Positions 23,184 through 34,400 of a DNA stretch of 64,000 nucleotides are shown one piece after another (position 1 is the stretch's first letter; every line of letters begins with the position of its first letter). The notes under the pieces were generated by a model. That model saw only the letters and a program-made list of their open reading frames with translations. It was not told where the DNA came from and made no database searches. This stretch comes from Atherinomorus stipes (Eukaryota > Chordata > Actinopteri > Atheriniformes > Atherinidae), in the NCBI GenBank assembly GCA_023101725.1, contig JALJCO010012682.1:1674001-1738000 (forward strand), written 5' to 3'. The translations under genes and the position numbers were made by a program.

Positions 23184-25998
23184 CTGCTGATGGAATTATA
23201 TATGTATGTATAAAATATATAGTGGTTAAAACTCAGTAACCTTTGCTACTTTTTCCCTATGGACAATCTGTGACCATCATCAGGGAGGTGTTTCTACATC
23301 ACAAACAAGTGCACATTTTTAATAGCTCTTGTTGTAAAAAAAAAAAAAAATGAGTGAGAAGTGTTTACATGACAGTCTCCTCTTTGGGTCAAGAGTAACT
23401 TAACAGTATGCAGCCAGCACAACTGGGAAACCCCGAATGACTGGAAGGCATTTGGTCTGTACTCACTGGAAGCATGGCAACATGTCATCTGCTTCTATTT
23501 GTGATCAAGGCGCAGCTGAGACCTAGAGAGTAACAGCCGTCCGTCCAAATCCCTGTTTATTTTTCTGCTAAACATTTCTGAGGCTTTAAAAGACTTTATG
23601 CATCCCCTGCAGGAGTTTTTATTCCTGTTTTTTTTTCAAAGAAAATATTGCAGCACTTTTAATGATATTTTAACTGGTATTTCCAGATGCTGATCTTCAG
23701 TTAAAGCTTAATTTCTGACACTGTTTGACTGAGTTTTGTGTATTTGTTCACTTTTGCATCTATATAATCTCAGTGTATCAGTGGGCATTGAAAATGCAGA
23801 AATGGTTTCTTAATGCAGAGGCCTGAAGGGCTTGGCCTGAACGCATAAATCATGAAGATAATGACAGTCTCTCTATGATCTGTCCTGATGCAACATCATT
23901 TTGTCCTTGCCCAAACTAGCCGTGAAACTCTAGAAGATGTATATTTCATAGCTTCACTCACTACCCAGATTTTTTTTTTTTTTTTTTTTTTTGTATGAGA
24001 GGGAACTGGAAGCTGACAGAAAACATTTGTGGACTGAATTAGTTCTTGTTTGAAAGCCGTTTCCACCAAACACAGATGAAGCAGTTGTGCTTAGAAAATG
24101 AATATGCACTGAAACTAGCCAGACCTCCAATCATGTGGAGTTAATTGTGTACCAAGATGCACACTGAGATGGAGACCAGATGTCAGCTTTCTTGCTATCA
24201 GTGACTTCTCCAACCAAGTGCATTTGCAGCCTTTGACCAGGAGAGGGAGCTACAGTAGCACAACCTGGCACCTGACATTGATTAAGTTTAATAAATTTTG
24301 CATTTATGTCAGTCTGAGAGGTCTTTAATGAAAGCCAGAGATATTCTGAACTGGATATTTTGAAACCCATTCTGTAAGTGTTGCTTTAATCTTAGAGACT
24401 TGTTTTTAAGTAACTTATCTCTAATTCTTATGGGAATTGTGGATTCTTGACAAACTAAACCTATTTCTACCAAATATATCTTAAAGTTCCTTCAAGCAAC
24501 TTTGTTATTTGATTTTTGATGAATCCAAATTTGCCATCATAGTCGTTAGTCATGTCCGGTGCTCTGCATTAAAAAGTGTAACAGATTATTGTTGCCATTG
24601 GAGGGCAGTGTTGGATTTGTGCCATTACAGAGAAGATATTTGGGGTCATTGTGAGTTGAAACATAGTTATTATTATCATAGCAAGTTATTATTATCTAAT
24701 AATGTGAATTAAATCAAACAAACAGAACAAAGGAAAAACTCTGCAATACCTTTATTTTCTGTTCTCCCTCCACTTTGGATGATCATCTACCAGAGAAGTG
24801 GCTTAAAAACATGTATCCTCAGAAAATAAAGTGCATTGGTCTGCCAAGAGTAGGAGGGTTAATGTGTCCATTTATCCTCGAGGTGTTTACCGCAGAGTGG
24901 TGTCCAACAGAGGACATTTCTTTCTGCTGTCTGCCTGTTCTAACACAGCCGCTAAGTCTTCTTTTGTTAAAATTCCCATGTAGCCTTTATATCTTGGAGC
25001 CTTTTGTGAAGTTCAGTCAGCTACTTTCTCTCTTTCCCTCGAGTTTTTTCAAGTCATTCCCTCCTCTCTTAAAATCGTTGTGGTTGTCAGATGTTGATGT
25101 ATTGCCTTTGTGACCCCTTGCAAGTCAGGAAGAGGTTAGAGGAGTCAGTCTGCAGTCTGCAGCTGTCGGTTAGAGGAGTGTAACCAGAACTGACCTGCAG
25201 CCCACCAAATTCACAAGAAACTGTCACGAAGCTTTCATGAAACAATATCATTTGTTCATGATCATTAGGGAAGTTGGACTTGACTGCTAGGTTGTAGGCG
25301 TGCTGAGCAGTAAAGGAACAGGATTTAAAAACCCAACAGAGGTGGCTTATTTTCCTTTTTCTCAGAGGTTTTGAGTAATGCAGCTGCACCTACAAAAAAC
25401 ATCAGCGGGCGACCCAAGAGGAGACACTCCCTTTACAGCAGATCAAAATGGGGCTTGTCCCTCTAATGTGCTTGTTTTTAAAAGAACTCATAATATTAAA
25501 AAATATATATTTAAACCAGTTTTACCAAATTAGATCCTCTAAATTTAGGGTTCTACGCATACAGCTCAAGGTGTGAGCAATTTTGAGAGGTAGGTGACAA
25601 GAGAAAAGAGATATGAACACATCAAACTCCCATCAAACTGAGCCACTAACTCAGCTGAGAGAGAAAGCTGTCCTCGGTTTGTTAGCCATGCCTTTCCCCC
25701 GGCTCGCGCTCAGTCCTTGCTTCAAACCAGTATTGATTGCCCCCATTTCATATATGGATTCACAGAGTTTTGTCAAATCAATATTGAATCAGGATGTGGG
25801 AATCTTCATTGAGGTAATGCTTTCCTCTGCCCTAAGGGCCTGAGCATTGGGACTTTTAAAGAATAGTGAACAATAAAGCTCACAGATGTAGTTTGTCACT
25901 TCTGATTTGAGTTTATGAATGAAAATGATGAAAAGGCTGGGTCCAACTGATGAAGGATAAGTGGAGGTAAAGGTTTGTCTGACGTGAGTGACAGAAAG
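23184..25998. other. Non-coding, with T22 run
   Basis: No exon recognised. A T22 homopolymer at 23971-23992 may be the reverse of a retroposon poly-A, but no adjacent element was identified. Open frames up to 112 codons are without motifs. Confidence 0.55.
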
Positions 25999-26006
25999 AG
26001 TATGAC

Positions 26007-26877
26007 TAGGGATGCATGATATTGCAATTTTGGCCGTTATCCGATATGCTGATATTTTAAAACTGTGGCGGATAACCGATATCAATACCGATATTAAAAC
26101 TGTAAAAAATAAGCAGTCTTTGCAAAAAGCAGTTTTGTTATCCGTTTCAGACACTTTGAAAAATAGGGGTGGGAAGAAATATTGATACACTGAAATATAG
26201 CGATATTTTCATATGCCGATATCAAATCTAAATTTAAAAACAGTATCAATCTATTTTACTTGCAAAATCTCGCGAGATTTCATCGTTCTGTTACAAACTC
26301 TCGTAATATTTCATGAATTCTCGTGAGATTTCGTGAGTAAAATAGATAGATACCGAGCTTTTAAATGTCAATATGATATCAGCTTATGACAACATCGCAA
26401 AATTTTTGGGAATTCTTTCGAGATTTCGTAATAGAATGATGTAATATCGCAAGATTTTGTTAGTAAAATAGATCAATACTGCGTTTTTAAATGTCACTAT
26501 GATATCAGCATATAACAATATTGCGAAAATTCCGTGAATTCTTGCGAGATTTCGTAATAGAATGATGAAATATCGCGAGATTTCGTTAGTAAGATGGATC
26601 GATCCTGCGTTTTTAAATGTCAATGTGATATCAGCATATGAATATGTTGCAATATTTCAGTGTATCCATATTTTTTCCCATCTCTAGTCTTTAGAAGTTT
26701 TTAAGTCTGTAAAAAATAAGTTTTTGAAGAAGAAGACGAAGTTTTGTTTTTTTTTTTTACTTTAGAAACAGCGGGCTGATCGGTTAAATATCGGTAGGGT
26801 GGCCGATGTCGGATACTCAGTTTTAAGGCCGACATAGCCCGATACCAACAGTGGGCCGATTATATTCTGCATCCCTA
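26007..26877 (-). mobile_element. Composite hAT-like element, copy 2 (871 bp)
   Basis: Ends are TAGGGATGCATGATATTGC and, in reverse, TAGGGATGCAGAATATAATC. The 8-bp target duplication AGTATGAC is perfect (25999-26006, 26878-26885). Relative to 6088-7040 the element is reversed; both carry ATCGGCC-rich termini and the same inner module. The inner module here (about 26165-26697) starts TAGGGGTGGGAAGAAATATT and ends, in reverse, TAGAGATGGGAAAAAATATG. Confidence 0.88.
26265..26640. repeat. 126-bp tandem repeat in composite element
   Basis: The motif GTAAAATAGAT (GTAAGATGGAT in the last unit) recurs at 26337, 26463 and 26589, exactly 126 bp apart, with the sequence between the copies similar throughout (ATGATATCAGC, TTCTTGCGAGATTTCGTAAT, ATATCGCGAGATTTCG). 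About three units are present. The related copy at 6088-7040 has only one clear unit. Confidence 0.85.
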
Positions 26878-26885
26878 AGTATGAC

Positions 26886-29041
26886 ATGTAAAATGTTGCA
26901 GGACAGGATGGCTTTACTGGTGATATAAAGTCCAGGAGTACAGGGTTAGGTAAACATTAACTCTACAGGGTAAACCTGACTGACTAGCACTTCTAGCGTG
27001 AAGCTAGTGGCAGGAAATGGATGGAAACCTGGAGCTGATATACAGCATGTTGATGAGCTGATGCATGATAGGCAAACTGATGCAATCAGCACAGCCAGTT
27101 AGGGAACGAATAGACAAATAGATGAAAGCAAGAGAAAAAACTATGCCTGACACGACAAAAGCCGCAAGTCTGCACATTACTTTAACAGTATGCATTGAGG
27201 CTGAAGTGTTTCTGTGGTGCAACTAATAAGTGCATTAGTGTGATCGAAACTTTTGACACCCAAAGATGTCACCCAGTACAACAAAGATTCGTTAAACAAC
27301 CTTATACACATATTAATAACATGTTTGAATGCACAGAGTGGCAAAGTAAGTACTGTACACGAGTCCCTGAGAATGTGGAGCAGTAGTGTATTGTGTCAGC
27401 ATGTTTTCCAAGTTGGCCTCTGCTTGTGTGTGTAGTTTGTATCTGCTGACTTGGATTAGGCCCTCAGACGAGACAGCAGTCAGGTTGACGTCCTAAAGCT
27501 GTAACACGTCTGTTTTCTCCCAAGATTCAGCATCTAGCATGACGCCTGATTCCTCTGCTGCTGTGTCTGCACTGAACTTTATGTTTGTGTCTGTCGTTGT
27601 GCCTCCTCGGAGCTCCTGTCTAAAATAAAGTTTATCAACCATTTTTGTGCTATTTTTCTGTACTTAATGCAGAGTCCATGCACGTTATAAGTGCACAGCA
27701 ACAGTGACAAATGAAATAAGCCCAGAAAAAGATGGAATAATTGTATTTGCTGTCTTTCGAGGCACTTCTACATAATTAATTGGAAATGGTGACAGGAATT
27801 GGCAATGTGCTCTTCAGAATGTGTTTACTCATCTGCTGTTTGCTTTCCTGCAGCCTGAAGTCGATAATATTTGACAATCCACAGCACAAAATGTTTTAAC
27901 GCTTTCTGCCTGAGAGCACATCTCGCCTGGAACAACTAGTCTCTAATCAACAAATTTGTGTGTAATTGCGAGGTACCCCTCGCAGAACGGTAAATATGCA
28001 AAGCATTATTATGGAGTCTCCTAGGTGTACACAAACACTCGACTCATTTTATATTCCAGCATGGATCATTTCCCATGTTTAGATGGACTTCCTCTACTTC
28101 TGTCTTACTTTCTCTCTGCCTTCGTGTGCCACTCATATGGCTGACCCACTTCTGTTGGTCATCTTTTCTATAATCAGTGGTATCAGAGTGATTGAGGCTA
28201 TCCTTCCCCGTCTCCCTGCTCACGCTAGCAGTGATTTCTGCCTGGGGACGAGAGTAGCTGGAGCTTAACAGACTGCATTGTTTCATTACATTGCAGTTAA
28301 AGGTTGCTCTTATCTGCATCTTTCTGTTGATTTGAAATGCCTGAAATGATCACAGCGGCTTTTATTTCGCCCACTCCCTTTACATCTTGCTAATACTCGT
28401 CAGGCTGTTATTATTTTTTATTGACTGTCATTAATTATATTGAATTTTTGCTCCTGTATTGAGGCCATGCTCACTCCTCTCTATCACACATTGTCTGTCA
28501 CCCACTGCAAAGAAACTTTCCATGACATTATTGGTTTTATCAGAAGTAGGCCAAAGCAGGAGCCTGGCCCCCCCTGGCAGACCCACTGAGCATGCTCAGC
28601 TCTGCTGAAGGCTAGGTAGTGGATCTAAACCTCATTTTATAGTACTACAGCATCTCTCACTCTTTCAGTCCCATCCAGCCTGCGTGAGCTGCAGAAAGAG
28701 GATGACTGCACTAGATTGTGTGTCAATGGACAGCAATAAAGCTGAGTTACCACTACAATATGTTTTACTGCTGCAGTGATTTCTTATAACTGATTTCCTG
28801 CTGCTTGTTCTGCAGATTAACCAGTTAATCTTATTGGCTCTCAAAGGGATGTCTTTAAATCTGCTATTTTGTTGTGTTGTGTAAAACATAAAGCTGGTTT
28901 ACTGCTACATAATGTCATTTGGAAATATCTTTCACATTACAAAGCAAAGTCTTTATTGAGAATTTTACGTAAATTGCTTAATTAATTGGCTATTTAAATT
29001 ATTACCTTACCTGATATTGTTAGCTCTCTTTTATTAATAAC

Positions 29042-29073
<32 letters not shown>

Positions 29074-29099
29074 TCAGTTTTTTGTTTTCATTTACATGC
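26886..29099. other. Non-coding, with T26 run
   Basis: No exon recognised. A T26 run at 29042-29067 marks the boundary with a more GC-rich block. Minus-strand frames near 28044-28319 have no motif. Confidence 0.55.
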
Positions 29100-30564
29100 A
29101 GTTGGATGCTCTTTAGTGCGTGATGCGCCGCGCGCCGATTTTCTTGTCGACACCGCTCCTCTTTCTATCCACATCGGACGTGCACAGTCGGCAGGCAGTC
29201 CTGCTTCTCTGCTGGACTTCTACAGCTGATAATTCCACAACGGTTCATCTCCTGTTCTGCTTTCATACTATTTACAAGCAGAAAGCTGACATTTCTGTGT
29301 GTAAATCCTTCCACCTGCACTTTAAATAAAGATGAAGACATGATTGACATATAGATCTATTAAAAAGAGATCAGCTTTTAAAGCTTATCTGGGTGTTTTA
29401 CTTTGTAAATGGTTTTATTTTGATGGATTTTTCTCAGGTCCTGCTTATTTTCCTGCCTGGCTTGACAAATTCAGCCGCGGCTCGGGGAGAAAATAGAACA
29501 GAAGTTAAAACGATCGCTCCACACTGTGCGCCGATTTTGGCGTTGTGCGCAGCAGCCCACCGCGCAGCCCCTGATGTGGTTGGCACCATCTGTTAACATG
29601 GGCGCCAAAATGAAACTACTGCGCTTCGGCGTGCTTCCGCATGCAGTGTGTCCCTGGGGTGATGTTTGTCAACAACAAAATGATACTTGAAGTAAAAAGG
29701 AGTCCTTGGCGCCAGAAAAATAAAAAATCTAAACATACTAATCAATTAATCGAAAGGGTGCACAAAGTCGCCGTCTTTTTTTGAAAAGTTGACTATTATG
29801 AGTTCCGTCTCATTGTGAAGAGACATGGTGATGTTTACAGCGTAGTTAAAACAGTGCGGCCCCTTTAAGGAGGTACAGCACATCAGCCGATCTGACAGAG
29901 TGGGGAAGAGACGTCAGAACAGAAGATGGTAGTTGTGGAAAACTGTTTAGTCGTGAATGTTTTCACCCCAAGCTTCGTCAATAAACGGCACACAGCTCTT
30001 GTTCTCCGGCAGAGTCCTGTGTCTGCTTCACCACTGCTGAGTAAAGTGAAGAGAGTTCACCCCGGCATAATCACCTTGCCTCCACTGCAGGAAAGTTTAA
30101 TAGCCGTTTATGTTGGAGTTTTTACAGATAGCGGAGACAACAGAACAGAACAGCACAGTTACTGAACCATCACAGAAATGTTGCTTCAGAAGCAAAAAGA
30201 CCAGACTAGAAGACGAGGAAAATAACTGGTTTTGTTGTCACTGAACGCTTCAGCTGCTGTGTTTACTTCACGTAGCATAGTAGCCACCAAATGAAGGCAG
30301 TACGTCTCCCTGACCCACTTTCTCATCCATCTACTGGACAATAAAACACACTAGAGCCCACACACTGATAGAAATAAAACAAGATGAAAAACACTATATG
30401 GAACACACACACTGTACAAATAAAATCTCATACATTTTTTACAATTTTCCTTCAGGATGAAGTATTTTTTGTTTCATTATTGATGACATGACTCATCAAT
30501 TAATCGATTTTGATTGGCCTGACTTGTCAACTTTAAAAATGACCTAATCCACAATCCATCCCTA
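29100..30564. mobile_element. Probable hAT-like repeat block, left end not found
   Basis: The right boundary ends CAATCCATCCCTA, i.e. TAGGGATGGATTG in reverse, the form of the other TAGGGATG elements here. ATCAATTAATCG occurs at 29741 and again at 30495 as a direct repeat. The interior is GC- and CpG-richer than its surroundings (GCGCCGCGCGCCGATTTT, GCGCAGCAGCCCACCGCG) and includes a 79-codon frame (29926-30165) without known motifs. Without a left end or target duplication the limits are uncertain, and the left part may be several elements. Confidence 0.35.
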
Positions 30565-30837
30565 AAAGATATCAATAAGTCTATTCCATGTCGTCTTTAT
30601 GATTTAGAATTGTGTTTTTTCATATATATATATATAACTGCACTATACTATATCCAGTCAGTGGATAATAGTTTCTTCCATGATGCAACTTCTATTTGAT
30701 TCAGTTCAGTAGCCGGCAATCAACATAAGATAACATCACATGCTGATTCAGCACAATCATTTCCACTCATATCAAATCACAAAAAACAACTAAAATGCCA
30801 AAATGTAGATTTATTCCTGACTCAGTCAGACATTTAA

Positions 30838-31485
30838 AGGTTGCATATGGAACACGGACAGAACAGCAACATCACGTGTGTCTAAGTTGTAGTTGCAATG
30901 GCAGATAAACAACTCCAGCCGCTGGGATGCCAGGCTCACTGCCAATACGGCGAGTGACCAGCAGCCTGCACCATGTCCAACAAGTATTGCAGAGGAGTTT
31001 ATAACTGACAGCTAACATCAGCCACGTTAGCAAATGAGTTAGCTTACCGATCCGTGTTTTGATGCCATGGAAAACGTTTATGTGGGTCCATTTCGTGTAG
31101 GCTTCACTTAAATTTACTCCAGTTTTTGCTCTTCTCAGGTCACTCCTCTTCAGAGACAGATAACAATATCTCCGGGGCTCTGAAGCAGCTGCTTGACTTG
31201 CCGACTCCACTGTTTCCCCCCGTGCCAGCCTAGCTGTGCCCAACATATTATTGCCACATAGAGATCACATTTGGCAACCGCAATGGCGGCGCGCATTGGC
31301 TTGTAAATGTAAACATAATGCCATTGTCAAACCCGTCAAAAATGATTTTGAGTTTATTTTCAGGCTAACTATAATTTTTTTTAGGAAATTTTGTACTTTC
31401 ATTCTGCACCACTCCAAACGTCCTGTGGAGGTATTATTTTTCTTTAAAAATATTGCTCTAAATAAAAATGTTCCATATTCAACCT
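30838..31485. mobile_element. TTAA-flanked TIR element (648 bp)
   Basis: Left end AGGTTGCATATGGAAC and right end, in reverse, AGGTTGAATATGGAAC match in 15 of 16 bases, and both are bordered by TTAA (30834-30837, 31486-31489). A TTAA target points to the piggyBac or Kolobok superfamilies. A minus-strand frame of 124 codons (30872-31246) fills much of the interior, but it has no motif I recognise and may be chance. Confidence 0.8.
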
Positions 31486-31489
31486 TTAA

Positions 31490-34400
31490 AGACTAATTCA
31501 CTTTCTCTATGATGAGCTTTAAATTTTGCACAAAAGAAAACTACCAAAAGACAAATGTCTATTTTTTCACATTAAATACAAATAATTCCACTTTCTTTCT
31601 TATAAATGATAACCGCACTGTTTTTATTTTCAGTTTGGATCAATGTTGTTGCCTCATTGATTGCTGAATTGATTATACTGATGTAGACAGATTAATTGTG
31701 ACAGGATTTAGGTATTGGATTAAGTTTACTGCACACAAATTTGAGGCGAAGACAAAACTTAAACTTGAGTCAGCTCTTGGTTACTGTGAACAGTTCACAG
31801 TTGAACGAATTTAGAGCTAATGTGAAATTATAAAAACACAATTCATTGAAATTTGTATTAGAATAAAAGCTAACTGTACTCAATGCATAAACTTACACTT
31901 TATTTTCCCTGACAGTTTCTTTTTAGATCTGTTTAATTGAAAATCAATTTTTGGTGATGTTTTCCCCCCCTTTCATCATTGTTTTTGGTTTAAAGCACTT
32001 AAAAACAAAGAATTGCTTATAAATGGTTTAGATTATTAGAGGTAACACCTCTTTGGTTCTAGATAGATTGACATTTTTGGGAAAACCACAGATAGACAGT
32101 CATATTATTATCCTTACGTTACCCTTCCCTGCTTAGCTCAGCTCTGCACATTCACCGTAAAACAGGTTCAGGAATGTTTTCCCCTCGGCTACTGATATTT
32201 CTATCTGTGATCAGCGTTGCTTCATTGCCTCATCACCTACTCGGAGTGTATTGTTATGACTTCCATGCTGACATAATCAGATAATCACAAAGTTTCTCAT
32301 CTGTATAAGAAGCGTGTTGACCTGGATATGAAAACATCCGAAGAAAATGATGGGTGGAAGAAAAATTAGGGCACATGTGATTTAACTAATGTTTCATTGC
32401 ACACACATTGCCTCAGTTATATGAGAAAAGGCGAAAATATACTTTGTATAAAGTTTTTGTCTCAGTTCATTTGGTGTGGTGTATATTGAAAACATTTTAG
32501 TGGCTAAAGCTAATCTTGGGTTTGGAGAATGAGCTGTCTTATTCTCCACCGATGTATAAACATTAGCACTGCTGTTGGTTGTGGAGGCTGTTTGTGTCTG
32601 TGGATGAGGTTGTTGTTTCTGGCTTGCATTATCTGCTCCCTAGTGGCTCATTACACCCGAAGACAAGAGCTGACACAGTTATTAGGCTCATAATGAACTG
32701 CGTTCATCTCTTTTATGTGTCCACTATGGAAACAGAAAGTGAGTGAGGCCCGACTTCTCAGCCAGCATTTACCTGGAGGGCACCGTGATTGGACTTGAAA
32801 GGGCCTGTGAAGCTTCACTTAGTTTGGTTTCTACTTGTGTTGCATCTGTCGGCTGAATATGTTTTTGTTAAGGTTAAAATCTGAGGCTCAGACGGTGATG
32901 GGTTTATTTCTGTTGTGTAGCTTAAGTGCTGAGCAGAGTGCAACTTTTGTCGCAAGAGAAGGCTTTTTTCTCTTCCCGTTTTCTGCACCAGGTCTTCCAT
33001 ATGAAGACGTGTGTTTATACTGAATATACATGCAGAGTTTATCAAACTAATTGTATCTTTATGTCAGGAAATGGTGAAAGTTATGAACATTATGAACCAA
33101 ATAAACAAAGAAAACAAAGGGGTATACATTATCATTTTTTCATAGTGTTAGTGTAATGTGATGACTGATAGAATGAAAGGTACCTTTTGAGGCTGGTTGG
33201 ATCGAAAAGGGACATTCATTTTGGATTTTGGTTGCCCCAGTCAGTGTTCAGCAGGTTTGAGCTTAGCTTTTAGCTGTGTTAGGCTAATAAACTGCTGCAG
33301 TCTACATCTTCCTCCACAAAGATAGAAACTAGAAGTTCCAGCATGCATCTGCAGGATGAAGTGCTGCCCCTCTGGGTGGAGCTGATTGAGTGCAGCTGTC
33401 AATCCCCACAGGAGTAAATAACAACAATACTTATGTGTGCATTTCTCCATCAGCATGTTTAACTGCGCTATCATTCTCTCTCTTGTCCTTCTCTGTCTAT
33501 ACAGCCATCTTTCTGCACCAATGTCTAACTTAGAGCTTCAATCTTCCACTGAGTAACTGCGTCTCTGTAGCTGGTACATACAGTATTATGCTGCCCACAA
33601 ATGTGCAGCCTTGCTTCTTCTCCTGTGAAGTGTTTTTAAGAAACTCTTGCTCTGTTGGACCACCGCTTTACTGTTTTGTATTAACAGGACTTTAAGTGAT
33701 TGGATGCTGTGTTGTTTAGAATTCTTTGTGCGCTCTCCTCTCTGTCCCTCGGTGGATAAAACCCGATGTTTTGATCTTCTTTGTGCTAACTTCTTCCCTG
33801 CCTGCTCGTCTTTAAATACCTCTGGTTCAGTTTCCACAAAGTGTTTTAAAGCCATGTGCTGTCCCCTTAGAAACCTTCAGCCTAGCCATGATTTGCTGCT
33901 GAGAGAGCGCCTCTTTGCTCAGAATAACAATCCACCAGTTTCCCCTCTGTCACAGCGCGAGGTTTTGCTTGAATCTTGCTGTTTTGTTGTGTTTCTCACA
34001 GGTGAACTATGGATGTAAACTGATTTGCATGAACAAGCTTTTGATACAAATCAAAGCAAAAAAAATTGCTGGAATTTTCTTGTTGATTCAGAAATAATGT
34101 TACATCTTAGATGCATGTCATACATTCTTGTGTTTCTTTGCAATTTTCATCCTCTTCCGTAGTGTAATGGAGACCTGACCTCTGTTCTGATGTAACTGAA
34201 GTTCAGCTAAATAGCTACTCATGCAGGCATGTTTGTGTCCATGTGTGAGACCCAATCAGACAAAACAACATTACATGACACATAGTGTAACACGTGTGTC
34301 TCATTCTTTGGAAACTGAAGCCCTGCAGACTCATGCTGTGCTTGAACTGTTGAATTATTCATATCTAAATAATTGCCCCTGTGCCTGGTTGCCTCAGTGT

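Noticed and set aside
26165..26697. Independent hAT insertion with its own 8-bp duplication inside copy 2
   Set aside because: Ends are recognisable, but the sequence GTCTTTAG on the right is not repeated on the left, so a simple insertion is not demonstrated; it is reported as an inner module instead.
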